From the NCBI RefSeq assembly GCF_017814915.1, contig NZ_JAGIPZ010000003.1:1-64000 (forward strand): a DNA stretch of 64,000 bases, given 5' to 3'. Origin of the DNA: Herbaspirillum sp. LeCh32-8 (lineage in GTDB: Bacteria > Pseudomonadota > Gammaproteobacteria > Burkholderiales > Burkholderiaceae_D). Shown here piece after piece: positions 52,791 to 61,113 of the stretch (its first letter is position 1; the number at the start of each line of letters is the position of its first letter). The position numbers were made by a program, and so were the translations under genes. Under the pieces are notes generated by a model, which saw nothing but the letters and a program-made list of their open reading frames with translations, searched no databases and had not been told where the DNA came from.

Positions 52791-54383
52791 ATGCCAGCTC
52801 CACAGATAAGGCGACGCCGCCTGCTCGCCACGGCGGCCATCACCGCCGTCGGCAGCGCCATGCTGCCGCACCGCGCGACCTTTGCGCACGGCGACGACAA
52901 GACCCATTCGCATGCCATCGACGCCGCCGGCGCCGACGTACTGACGGTAGTCGGCCCGTGGGAGATGACCGGACTCGATCCCTCCCGCTCCGGCTACATG
53001 TTCGCGCGCATGGAAGTGGTGGAGACGCTGCTGGAAGTGGACGACGGCGGCAATCTGCTGCCCGGACTGGCCGCCGACTGGCACGCCCGCGCCGATGGCC
53101 TGCAATGGCGCTTCACGCTGCGCGCCGGGCGCCGCTATCACGACGGCACGCAGCTCACTCCGGCCAGCGTGCTGGCCTGCCTGCAACGCGCGCAGGCGCG
53201 CCCTGGGGTACTCGCGCTGGCGCGCATCAGCGCCATGCGCGTGGAGGGCGCACAGCTGGTGGTCGAGCTGGAGCAACCGTTCACGGCCCTGCCCTATCTT
53301 TTCACGCATTACAGCACGCAGATCCTGGCGCCGACCTCGTTCGACGCCGCCGGCAACGTCATTCGCATCATCGGCAGCGGTCCGTACCGCATTGCCTCGC
53401 TGTCGCTGCCGCAGCAGTTCGACATCGAACGTTTCGCGCCCCATGACGATGGCAAGCCGGCGGCGCGCCGCATCGCCCGTGCGCGCTACATCAGCGTGGC
53501 GCGCGCCGAGACGCGCACGCTGCTGATGCAAAGCGGCCAGGCCGACCTCGCCTTCTCGCTCGACCCGCCCAGCATCCGCGCCTTGCAGCACAATCCGCGC
53601 GCACAGCTGGTGTCGGCGATGCTGCCGCGCACGACCTTCATCAAGCTCAACGCCGGCCATCCCTTCCTGCGCGACGTGCGCGTGCGGCGCGCCATCGCCC
53701 TGTGCGTGGAGCGCCAAGGCATTGCGCGCGCATTGCTGCGCGATCCGGAACTGGGCGCAACACAGCTGTTCCCGCCGTCCCTGCGACGCTGGCATGACGC
53801 CGCGCTGGCGCCGCTGCGCACCGACCCGGCTGCCGCGCGGGCCTTGCTGGATGAGGCCGGCTGGCGCATTGCTGCCGACGGCATCCGACGCAACCAGGAC
53901 GGCGAACGCCTGACGCTGAATCTGACTACCTTCGTGGATCGCCCGGAGCTGCCGCTGATCGCCGCCGCCCTGCAGGAGGAGATGCGCCAGATCGGCATCG
54001 CCGTGCGTGTGGTGATCGGCAACTCCAGCGACATCCCCGCCGGCCACCGCAGCGGCACGCTGCAGATGGGCCTGGCGGCGCGCAACTTCGGCAACCTGCC
54101 TGATCCGGTCGCCACGCTGCTGCAGGATTTCGGCGCGCAAGGCGGCGACTGGGGCGCGATGGGGTGGAGCCATCCCGATCTCGCCGCAGCGCTGGCGCGC
54201 CTGTCCTCAGGCGCCGGCGGACAGACTGAACGCACGCGCATCGCCGCGGTGCTGCAGGATGAATTGCCGGTCATCCCGGTGGTCTGGTACCGCCAGACCT
54301 GCGCGGTCAACCGACGCGTGGCCAACGCCAGCATCGACCCCTTCGAACGCAGCTACAGGATCTCGCAACTGCAATGGACTTGA
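52791..54383 (+). CDS. ABC transporter substrate-binding protein, NikA/DppA (SBP_bac_5) family, His-rich N-terminus
   Basis: 530 residues. A leader with four consecutive Arg (RRRRLLATAAITAVGSAML) has likely cleavage after TFA-32, so that the mature protein would start with HGDDKTHSH, three His in nine residues. The family-5 fold follows: LDPSRSGYMFARMEVVETLLEVDDGGNLLPGLAADWHARADGLQWRFTLRAGRRYHDGTQLTPASV and IRIIGSGPYRI. It binds peptides, nickel chelates or similar ligands; here the riboswitch and His-rich start favour a metal complex. It follows the TonB receptor by 8 bp and overlaps the next gene. Confidence 0.92.
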   Translation: MPAPQIRRRRLLATAAITAVGSAMLPHRATFAHGDDKTHSHAIDAAGADVLTVVGPWEMTGLDPSRSGYMFARMEVVETLLEVDDGGNLLPGLAADWHARADGLQWRFTLRAGRRYHDGTQLTPASVLACLQRAQARPGVLALARISAMRVEGAQLVVELEQPFTALPYLFTHYSTQILAPTSFDAAGNVIRIIGSGPYRIASLSLPQQFDIERFAPHDDGKPAARRIARARYISVARAETRTLLMQSGQADLAFSLDPPSIRALQHNPRAQLVSAMLPRTTFIKLNAGHPFLRDVRVRRAIALCVERQGIARALLRDPELGATQLFPPSLRRWHDAALAPLRTDPAAARALLDEAGWRIAADGIRRNQDGERLTLNLTTFVDRPELPLIAAALQEEMRQIGIAVRVVIGNSSDIPAGHRSGTLQMGLAARNFGNLPDPVATLLQDFGAQGGDWGAMGWSHPDLAAALARLSSGAGGQTERTRIAAVLQDELPVIPVVWYRQTCAVNRRVANASIDPFERSYRISQLQWT

Positions 54384-55348
54384 TGCCTCTCCTTTCCCCG
54401 GCCGGCTGGCGCAGGCTCGCGCCGGCGCTGCTGCGCCGCCTGCTGCAAGCGACGATGGTGGCGCTGCTGGTCGGCACGCTGTGCTTCTTCATGACGCGCA
54501 TGCTGCCCGGCGACATGGCCTATCGCATCGCCGCCGGCCGCTACGGCTACGACATGGTCACCAGCGCGGCGGCAGATGCGGTGCGGCATGAGCTCGGACT
54601 GGACCGCCCGTTGCTGGCGGCACTGGCCGAGTGGTGGTCGCGCCTGTTACAGCTGAACCTTGGCCAGTCGCAGGTCACCGCGCAACCGGTGTTGACGGAA
54701 CTCGCGCACCAGCTCGGCCCGACGCTGCGCCTGTCGGCGCTGGCCATGGTGCTGTCGTTGCTGCTGGGGCCGCCGCTGGGCGTGCTGGCCGGGCTGCGCC
54801 CCGGCGGCGTGCTCGATCGCGCCACGCTGGCGCTGTCGGTCGGACTGCGCGCCCTGCCCGCCTTCCTGCTCGGCCTGGTGCTGGTGCTGCTGTTCTCGGT
54901 GCAACTGGGGGCGCTGCCGGCGGCCGGCCATGGCGACCACGGCAGCATCCTGCTGCCGGCGCTGACGTTGGCGCTGGGCTTGGCCGCCGTATCGTGCCGG
55001 GTGGCGCGCGACGCGATGGTGAGCGTGCGCTCATCCGCCTACTTCGGGTTCGCCCTCACCAAGGGCTTGAGCGAGCACCAGGCGCTGGCGCGGCATGGCT
55101 TGCGCAACGTCGCCGCGCCGGTGGTCGCCTACCTCGGCGTGCAGCTGGTGATGCTGGTCGAAGGCGTGGTGCTGGTAGAAACCATCTTCGCCTGGCCCGG
55201 CATCGGACACGCGCTGGTGCATGCCATCTTCGGGCGCGATGTACCCATGATCCAGGGAACGGCGCTGGTGCTGGGCCTGATGTTCGTCCTCTTCAATGCG
55301 CTGGTCGACCTGGCCTGCGCACTCATCGATCCGCGCCGCCGACCATGA
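54374..55348 (+). CDS. ABC transporter permease, NikB/DppB type
   Basis: 324 residues (an ATG at 54383 in a TGATG overlap is the alternative start). Features: N-terminal helix with FFMTRMLPGDMAYRIAAGRYG, the conserved block for the first permease of Dpp/Nik systems, and six membrane helices. The EAA-loop region reads VSCRVARDAMVSVRSSAYFGFALTKGLSEHQALARHGLRNVAAPVV, and the end is VVLVETIFAWPGIGHALVHAIFGRDVPMIQGTALVLG. It overlaps the binding-protein gene by 10 bp and the second permease by 4 bp. Confidence 0.93.
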   Translation: MDLMPLLSPAGWRRLAPALLRRLLQATMVALLVGTLCFFMTRMLPGDMAYRIAAGRYGYDMVTSAAADAVRHELGLDRPLLAALAEWWSRLLQLNLGQSQVTAQPVLTELAHQLGPTLRLSALAMVLSLLLGPPLGVLAGLRPGGVLDRATLALSVGLRALPAFLLGLVLVLLFSVQLGALPAAGHGDHGSILLPALTLALGLAAVSCRVARDAMVSVRSSAYFGFALTKGLSEHQALARHGLRNVAAPVVAYLGVQLVMLVEGVVLVETIFAWPGIGHALVHAIFGRDVPMIQGTALVLGLMFVLFNALVDLACALIDPRRRP

Positions 55349-56166
55349 GAACCGAATCCTTTCCCCCGGCTCCCGCCGTCCCCATGCGCGCGGGCCAACG
55401 CATCGCCGTCGCCCTGCTGCTGGCCATCGCCGTCTTCGCCCTGCTGGCGCCCTGGCTGAGCGGCGGCGACCCGGCGCGCCAGCAACTGGAGCGCTTCCTC
55501 GAAGGCCCCAGCCTGACGCATCCGCTCGGCCTGGATCACCTCGGCCGCGATATGCTGGCGCGCCTGGCCCACGGCGCCCGCCTGTCGCTGTCGCTGGCCT
55601 TGCTCAGCGTGATGAGCGCGGCCATTCCGGGCACCGCGCTGGGCCTGCTGGCGGCCTGGCATGGCGGCTGGCTCGAGCGCGCCTTGTCGGCCATCGCCGA
55701 CGCCGTGCTGGCGCTGCCCGGCCTGCTGCTGGTGTTGCTGCTGGCGGCATTCGCGCCCGGCGGCTTCTGGCCGCTGTACGTGGGCATCGCGCTGGCTCTA
55801 TGGGTGGAATATTTCCGCGTGGCGCGCGCGGCCGCACGCATCCTGCTGGCCGGGCCGCAGGTGGAGGCCTCGCGCATGCTGGGCTTCGCTGCCGGCTACA
55901 TCGTGCGCCGCCAACTGCTGCCCGAATTGCTGCCGCGCCTGTTCACGCTGATGCGCTTCGGCTTCGCCGGCGCGGTGCTGGCGATGTCGGCGCTGGGCTT
56001 TGTCGGCGTTGGGCTGCAACCGCCCACGCCCGAGCTGGGGGTGATGATGATCGAGCTGCTGCCCTATTACAGCGAGGCGCCGTGGCTGATCGGCTCGCCG
56101 GTGCTGCTGCTGTTCCTGACGCTGCTGGGCTTGCTGCTGCTCTCGCGCGAACAGGAGCCGGCATGA
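55345..56166 (+). CDS. ABC transporter permease, NikC/DppC type
   Basis: 273 residues from the ATG at 55345 (ATGA overlap). THPLGLDHLGRDMLARLAHGARLSLSLALLSV is the hallmark of the second permease. The EAA region reads EYFRVARAAARILLAGPQVEASRMLGFAAGYIVRRQLLPELLPRL, followed by LGFVGVGLQPPTPELGVMMIELLPYYSEAPWL. About six membrane helices. It forms the membrane channel with the preceding permease. Confidence 0.93.
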   Translation: MRTESFPPAPAVPMRAGQRIAVALLLAIAVFALLAPWLSGGDPARQQLERFLEGPSLTHPLGLDHLGRDMLARLAHGARLSLSLALLSVMSAAIPGTALGLLAAWHGGWLERALSAIADAVLALPGLLLVLLLAAFAPGGFWPLYVGIALALWVEYFRVARAAARILLAGPQVEASRMLGFAAGYIVRRQLLPELLPRLFTLMRFGFAGAVLAMSALGFVGVGLQPPTPELGVMMIELLPYYSEAPWLIGSPVLLLFLTLLGLLLLSREQEPA

Positions 56167-57632
56167 TGAGCAAGAAACACAAGGACATCGCGCCAACGCC
56201 CGTACTGCGCGTGCAGGACCTCGCGGTGCTGCATCGTCAGGACGCGCTGGTGCAGGGCATTTCCTTCCAGATCGCGGCCGGCGGCGTGTTCACGTTGCTG
56301 GGTGAAAGCGGCTCCGGCAAGTCGTTGCTGGCACAGGCGGTGATGGGGAAATTGCCGGCGCAGCTGCGCTGTGAGGGCAGCATCGAGCTCGCCGGCCGCC
56401 GCAGCGACGCCGCCGACCAGCACGCACGCCATGCGGCATGGGGGCGCCAGATGGCGCTGCTGCCGCAAGAACCCTGGCTGGCGCTGGATCCCACCATGCA
56501 GGTATGGCGCCAGGTAGCGCTGACCTATGAGCTGGTCAGTCGCGCCGCGCAAGACAGCCAGAACGACAGCTTGCGCACCGCACGCAACGGTGCCCGCCAG
56601 GCTGCGCTGGCCGATCTTGATCGGCTGGGGCTGGCGCAAGCGGCGCACAAATATCCGTTCATGATCTCCGGCGGCATGGCGCAGCGCGTCGCTTTCCTGG
56701 CGACCCATGCGACAGGAGCGCCGTTGATGATCATCGACGAGCCCACCAAGGGCCTGGACCATGAACGACGCAACGACATGCTGGCATTGTTGCAGGCCGC
56801 GCAGGCCGAGGGCATCGGCCTGCTGTGCATTACCCACGACGTCTGGCTGGCGCACGCGCTGGGCGGCGAGGTCGGTGTGCTGCTCGACGGCAATCTGGTG
56901 GAGCATGGGCCGGCCCGGCAGGTGCTGGAACGGCCGCAACACGCCTACACGCAGCGGCTGCTGGCGGCCGATCCGCAGCGGTGGCCGCATGCGACGCCCT
57001 CCGCGTCGCATGATGTCGACCACGCCACACCGGTGGTGGAGATCACCGGCCTGGCCAAGTCCTTCGGCGAGCAGCACCTCTTCAGCGGCATCGATGCGCG
57101 TATTGCGCCCGGTGAGGTGGTCGCCGTCAACGGCCCCAGCGGCGCCGGCAAAACCAGCTTCGGCAATATCGTGCTGGGCCTGCTGCAGCCGGACGCCGGC
57201 AGCGTGCGGCGCGCGCCCGGCTTGCCGGCCACGGCGTTCCAGAAGCTCTATCAGGATCCGGTGGCGGCCTTCGTCCCCGGACTGACGCTGAAGCAAGCGC
57301 TGCGCGACCTGATCCGCCTGCACCGACTGGACTGGCAGGAGCTGGAGTATCTGCTGCAACGCATGCGCCTGCCGCTGGAACTGCTGGAACGCAAACCCGG
57401 CCAGGTGTCGGGCGGAGAGCTGCAGCGCATCGCGCTGGCGCGCGTGCTGCTCCTGAAGCCGGCCCTGATCTTCGCCGACGAGCCCACCTCTCGGCTCGAT
57501 CCGCTCACCCAGCAGGAGGTGGTGCAGTTGATGCTGGAGCAGTGCCGCCGACATCGCAGCGCATTGCTGCTGGTGACCCACGATATCTATCTGGCGCGCA
57601 ACGTGGCTGATCGCAGCATCCGGTTGGGCTGA
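56163..57632 (+). CDS. Double ATP-binding protein (NikD-NikE fusion type)
   Basis: 489 residues with two complete ABC ATPase domains in one chain. Domain 1 (about 15-255) has Walker A GESGSGKS, signature ISGGMAQR, Walker B LMIIDEPT and switch His in CITHDVW. Domain 2 (about 280-489) has Walker A GPSGAGKTS, signature VSGGELQR, Walker B LIFADEPT and LVTHDIYL. In most Nik/Dpp importers these are two proteins. The second domain is shorter than usual and ends without the C-terminal oligopeptide extension. The start overlaps the permease stop (ATGA). Last gene of the operon, followed by a strong terminator. Confidence 0.93.
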   Translation: MMSKKHKDIAPTPVLRVQDLAVLHRQDALVQGISFQIAAGGVFTLLGESGSGKSLLAQAVMGKLPAQLRCEGSIELAGRRSDAADQHARHAAWGRQMALLPQEPWLALDPTMQVWRQVALTYELVSRAAQDSQNDSLRTARNGARQAALADLDRLGLAQAAHKYPFMISGGMAQRVAFLATHATGAPLMIIDEPTKGLDHERRNDMLALLQAAQAEGIGLLCITHDVWLAHALGGEVGVLLDGNLVEHGPARQVLERPQHAYTQRLLAADPQRWPHATPSASHDVDHATPVVEITGLAKSFGEQHLFSGIDARIAPGEVVAVNGPSGAGKTSFGNIVLGLLQPDAGSVRRAPGLPATAFQKLYQDPVAAFVPGLTLKQALRDLIRLHRLDWQELEYLLQRMRLPLELLERKPGQVSGGELQRIALARVLLLKPALIFADEPTSRLDPLTQQEVVQLMLEQCRRHRSALLLVTHDIYLARNVADRSIRLG

Positions 57633-57660
57633 GCGCATCAGACAGGCATGCCGTGCAAGC

Positions 57661-57690
57661 AAAAGGGCCGCATCAAAGCGGCCCTTTTTT
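57661..57690. terminator. Bidirectional terminator after the ABC operon
   Basis: AAAAGGGCCGC (57661-57671), 6-nt loop and GCGGCCCTTTT (57678-57688), followed by further T to 57690. It lies between the ABC operon and the convergent mini-gene. Confidence 0.93.
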
Positions 57691-57704
57691 ACAGGCTGGT
57701 CCCC

Positions 57705-57776
57705 TCAGGTAAGCAGGATCAGCAGCAGGATGAGGGGGATCGGCACACCCAGCAGCCACAGCAAAATGGCACCCAT
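57705..57776 (-). CDS. 23-residue hydrophobic mini-protein
   Basis: A very short gene: ATG at 57776 with a perfect AAGGAGA five bases upstream, 23 codons and TGA. The peptide (MGAILLWLLGVPIP followed by a Leu/Ile-rich end) is one membrane helix with a central G-x-P-x-P. It starts 10 bp after the stop of the larger membrane-protein gene and is read in the same direction, so the two are co-transcribed. I recall similar small hydrophobic proteins in other proteobacteria but cannot name a function. Possible roles are a small partner of the upstream protein or an envelope-stress peptide. Confidence 0.65.
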   Translation of the reverse strand: MGAILLWLLGVPIPLILLLILLT

Positions 57777-57786
57777 GATGGTCTCC

Positions 57787-58857
57787 TTATGCGTTGAGGT
57801 TGGTGTCGGCGAGGTTCTCGCGGCGGCGAACCGGGCCGTCGCCGAACAGCTCCACACGGTCGCGCATGCGGCCGCCGAAGGTGGCGAACAGGCTGGCGAT
57901 GAAGGCGCCGCACAGCAGGGAAAGGAACATCCACATCGCGCCGTAGGCAGCCGCCTTGCGGGTGGCGTCGGCAGCTTGCTTGGCCTTGGCGCCGGCCTCG
58001 TCAATGGCCCGCTGGTAGGAGGCGTACACGTCGGCCACGCGCTTCTCGGCGTCAGCCTGGCCCATGCCGGTGCGGCGCGCCACGATCTGGCCGATGTAGG
58101 TCTTGTCGGCCGCCGCCAGGCTGCCGCTGCGCAGGGAGTAGGCGAAGATGCGCGTTACTTCCAGCCGCTGCGCCGGCGACACGTCCGACTCGGGCGGCGT
58201 GGCGTTGGCCGGACCCGGCACTGCCAGCGGTGCTGACTCTGCAGCCGGTGCGGGTGCGGCCGGGTTAGCGGGGGTGGACGACGCCGCAGCAGGCGCGCCG
58301 GTGCTGCCGCGGAACAGGGTATCGATGAAGTAGCCGGACATGCGGTCGGCCAGATTGACCGCCTCGCCCGGGTTCTGCGCCGCGCCGGCGCCTGCCGCAG
58401 CGGCCGTCATGCCCAGCGCCGAGCCGGCCACGCCCAGGGTGCGCGCGCCGCCCGAAATGACCGTGCCGACCGCCGTGCCCAACAGCGCGGCGGTCGCCAG
58501 CGACGCCACCGACCAGGCCAGGAAGCCGTGCGCGGTGTCGCGGAAATACACTTCACGGGTGTGCACGCCGGCCCACTTCACGCGCAGGCGCCCGGCCAGG
58601 AAGCCGCCGACGGCGGCCGCCGCGATCTGGGTGAACACCAGCCAGCCGGCGGTCGAATAACCGATCGCCTTGGCCGACAAGCCTTCGCCCGACCATGGCG
58701 AGATGGAGGAGAAGCCCAGGCCGAAGCCGAGCATCACCAGGATGAAGGACAGCGCCGCGGCGGCAAACGCCCCCGCAAAAATCGCGCCCCATGAAACGCC
58801 GGACGCGGCGGAGGCCTCGGGCCCCGCTTCGACGGCATGCAGTGGATGAGTTGCCAT
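57787..58857 (-). CDS. Membrane protein of unknown function, Ala/Pro-rich central region
   Basis: 356 residues. The start at 58857 has GGAG four to five bases upstream. N-terminal half: three or four hydrophobic helices (SWGAIFAGAFAAAALSFILVMLGFGLGF; GWLVFTQIAAAAVGGFLAGRL; FLAWSVASLATAALLGTAVGTVISGG). A stretch RTLGVAGSALGMTAAAAGAGAAQNPGEAVNLADRMSGYFIDTLF precedes an Ala/Pro-rich linker (about 185-225). A soluble helical part with DKTYIGQIVARRTGMGQADAEKRVADVYASY follows, and a last helix (MWMFLSLLCGAFIASLFATFGGRMRD). No enzyme motif was recognised. It resembles uncharacterised proteobacterial inner-membrane proteins and is co-transcribed with the mini-protein. Confidence 0.8.
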   Translation of the reverse strand: MATHPLHAVEAGPEASAASGVSWGAIFAGAFAAAALSFILVMLGFGLGFSSISPWSGEGLSAKAIGYSTAGWLVFTQIAAAAVGGFLAGRLRVKWAGVHTREVYFRDTAHGFLAWSVASLATAALLGTAVGTVISGGARTLGVAGSALGMTAAAAGAGAAQNPGEAVNLADRMSGYFIDTLFRGSTGAPAAASSTPANPAAPAPAAESAPLAVPGPANATPPESDVSPAQRLEVTRIFAYSLRSGSLAAADKTYIGQIVARRTGMGQADAEKRVADVYASYQRAIDEAGAKAKQAADATRKAAAYGAMWMFLSLLCGAFIASLFATFGGRMRDRVELFGDGPVRRRENLADTNLNA

Positions 58858-59128
58858 GTGTCTCCTCGCTTTCTTGATGAGCAGGACTCCGCAGGTGCGC
58901 GGATCTGGATTTCATTAAGACAGGCTGACTGTAGCGAGCTCGGCACGACGCGGGCTATAAGACGACAACGCGACATGCCGTAGGAGAGTTGGCGAAGGGG
59001 TGCCGGAAGAAGGGAACTGCGGAGGAAGCCGCAAGGTTGGCTGCGAACGCAAGCATGCGCTGCAGCGCCGTGCCCGTTGGACACGACGCCGCCCGGGGCG
59101 ACCGGCAAGCTCGGCCGCGCGCCGGTGC

Positions 59129-60169
59129 TTACATGCGATCAGCCTCGACGATGGCCTGCGCGAACTCGCGCGGGGCCTCCTGCGGCAGGTTGTGGCCGAT
59201 GCCGCCGGACAGCGTGTGGTGCGCATACGGGCCGGAGAAGCGCTTGCGATACGCCACCGGATCCAGGTGCGGCGCGCCGTTGGCGTCGCCCTCCAGCGTC
59301 ACGGTCGGCACGGTGATGACCGGAAAAGTACCCAGGCGCTGTTCCAGCGCGTCGTATTGCGTCTGCCCCTGCGCCAGGCCCAGGCGCCAGCGATAGTTGT
59401 GCACGACGATGGCCACGTGGTCCGGATTGTCGAAGGAGGCGGCGCTGCGGGCGTAGGTGGCTTCATCGAAGTTCCACTTGGGCGAGGCGGTCTTCCAGAT
59501 CAGGCGGTTGAAATCCTTGCGGTACTTGTCGTAACCGGCCACGCCGCGGTCGGTGGCGAGATAGAACTGATACCACCAGTCCAGCTCAGCCTGCGGCGGC
59601 AGCGGCTGGCGGCCGGCGTCGACGTTGGTCATCAGGTAGCCGCTGACCGACACCAGCGCCTTGACGCGCTCCGGCCACTGGGCGGCGATGATGCAGGCGG
59701 TGCGCGCGCCCCAGTCGAAGGCGCCGAACACGGCGCGGCGGATCTTCAGCGCATCCATGAAGGCGATGATGTCCAGCGCCACCACCGCCTGCTGGCCGTT
59801 GCGCACCGTCGAATCCGACAGGAAGCGGGTCGTGCCGTAGCCGCGCAGGTAAGGCACCAGCACGCGATAACCGGCGGCGGCAAGCGCCGGCGCGACGTCG
59901 ACGAAGCTGTAGATGTCATACGGCCAGCCGTGCAGCAGGATCACCACCGGCCCGTCGGCCGGACCGTCCTCGGCGTAACCGACGTCAAGCAGACCGGCCC
60001 GGACCTGCTTGAGCTCGCGAAAGGAAGTGTGGCCGCCGGCGGTAACGCCGCCCAGCAGGCTGTTGGCCTGGGCATGCGCGCTGCCCGAAAGGCCGAACTG
60101 CGCCGCCACGGCGGTGGCGGCTGCCACGCCGAACAGGCGACGGCGCTGAAGATTGATTTCGTTGGACAT
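59129..60169 (-). CDS. TAT-exported alpha/beta hydrolase, epoxide hydrolase-like
   Basis: 346 residues from the ATG at 60169 (GGAGA upstream). Twin-arginine leader QRRRLFGVAAATAVAAQFGLSG with cleavage near AHA at about 32. Alpha/beta hydrolase core: oxyanion LLHGWPYDIYSF, LRGYGTTRF and nucleophile Asp in GAFDWGARTA (Asp instead of Ser, as in epoxide hydrolases and haloalkane dehalogenases). The base is His in GGIGHNLPQEAP. Substrate unknown. Its upstream region carries a 17-bp motif that recurs before the response-regulator gene at 63308, so it may be a target of that two-component system. Confidence 0.92.
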   Translation of the reverse strand: MSNEINLQRRRLFGVAAATAVAAQFGLSGSAHAQANSLLGGVTAGGHTSFRELKQVRAGLLDVGYAEDGPADGPVVILLHGWPYDIYSFVDVAPALAAAGYRVLVPYLRGYGTTRFLSDSTVRNGQQAVVALDIIAFMDALKIRRAVFGAFDWGARTACIIAAQWPERVKALVSVSGYLMTNVDAGRQPLPPQAELDWWYQFYLATDRGVAGYDKYRKDFNRLIWKTASPKWNFDEATYARSAASFDNPDHVAIVVHNYRWRLGLAQGQTQYDALEQRLGTFPVITVPTVTLEGDANGAPHLDPVAYRKRFSGPYAHHTLSGGIGHNLPQEAPREFAQAIVEADRM

Positions 60170-60278
60170 CTTGTTCTCCGGTTGTGTGGAAGGGGCAAGA
60201 CGGAGAATGCGCGCGCCATGTATCGCGCTTGTGTATGGGAAAGCGCCGGATTGCAAGGCTTTGTACCTTGTACGGCGG

Positions 60279-60295
60279 CAGATACATTGGGATAC
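60279..60295 (-). promoter_or_regulatory. Candidate response-regulator box upstream of the hydrolase
   Basis: On the minus strand GTATCCCAATGTATCTG, 110 bp before the hydrolase start. It matches 15 of 17 bases with GTACCCCAATGTATCCG at 63407-63423. TTGTACCTTGTAC (60261-60273) lies next to it. Confidence 0.6.
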
Positions 60296-60370
60296 GAAAG
60301 GGGCGGTTGGGGTTGTCCGATGCGCCGCCTTGCCGTCGAGCGCTGATCGACCTCCGGTGCGGCGCGACGG

Positions 60371-60404
60371 ACGACACTGGATCCCTGCTTTCGCAGGGAC
60401 GACG
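60371..60404 (+). repeat. Palindromic intergenic repeat, copy 1
   Basis: 34-bp core CGACACTGGATCCCTG...GACGACGG with hairpin TCCCTGC-TTTC-GCAGGGA. First of four copies in this gap. Confidence 0.8.
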
Positions 60405-60488
60405 GGTTCAATGAAGCGGGAGTCTGCCTTGCAACTGCTGAAGCTTGATGCAGCCAGGGTGACTGGCGCCAATGAGAGGTGCGACGAA

Positions 60489-60522
60489 CGACGCTGGATC
60501 CCGGCTTTCGCCGGGATGACGG
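60489..60522 (+). repeat. Palindromic intergenic repeat, copy 2
   Basis: Same 34-bp core with hairpin ATCCCGGC-TTTC-GCCGGGAT. The stem bases differ from copy 1 on both sides, so pairing is kept. Confidence 0.8.
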
Positions 60523-60550
60523 ATTAAGCGAGATAGCGAGCCCCCCTATC

Positions 60551-60672
60551 GATGCTGCAGGCGAGCAGCGCCCCCACGAGGCCGAAGGCGAGGCTGAACG
60601 GAGGCGATGCCGCAGGCGAGGAAGAAACAGCGCGATGCCGCAGGCGAGCTCCATCCCGATGCCGTAGGCAAG
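60551..60672 (+). repeat. Short direct repeats GATGCCGCAGGCGAG
   Basis: Four copies of a 15-mer at 60551, 60606, 60634 and 60658 (GATGCTGCAGGCGAG, two exact GATGCCGCAGGCGAG, GATGCCGTAGGCAAG), spaced 55, 28 and 24 bp. No coding frame is evident across them. Confidence 0.6.
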
Positions 60673-60818
60673 GCGGATGGCATTTCCCCTTGTGGGCCAG
60701 CCGTCGGAGCGCGGGGAAAAATGGATCAGCAAGGCAACCGGAGCGCAGCGACTTTGCCTTGCCCATTTTTCAGCGCGCTCCGGCGGGAACCCCGAAGGGG
60801 CTGGCACTTAGGGGCCGC

Positions 60819-60855
60819 CTTTCTTTGCTTACTTTCTTTGGCGGAGCAAAGAAAG
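60819..60855. repeat. CTTTCTTTGC inverted repeat
   Basis: CTTTCTTTGC (60819-60828) and GCAAAGAAAG (60846-60855) are perfect arms with TTACTTTCTTTGG in the spacer, which adds a direct copy of CTTTCTTTG. Its position in a repeat-rich gap suggests a dispersed intergenic element. Confidence 0.6.
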
Positions 60856-60988
60856 TGAGCGGCTGCCGGGCCGCACCCGGCGCTCCGTTCCGACCGGAGA
60901 AAGAAAAGCACAAAGCCAGTACATCTGCATGCAGCAAGACCAGACTACCCAACACGTCCAACAACAAGCACCCGTGAAGCGCAACAAA

Positions 60989-61022
60989 CGACGCTGGGTC
61001 CCTGCTTTCGCAGGGACGACGG
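60989..61022 (+). repeat. Palindromic intergenic repeat, copy 3
   Basis: 34-bp core with hairpin TCCCTGC-TTTC-GCAGGGA, preceded like copies 2 and 4 by GCR-ACRAA-type sequence. 34 of 34 positions align with the other copies without gaps. Confidence 0.8.
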
Positions 61023-61113
61023 ATTCAATCGAGAACGAGACTGCCTTGGCGATGACGGATGAAGCTTGATGCTGCCTGGGTGATGGATGCCGGCGCCGAA
61101 GCAGCGCAACGAA

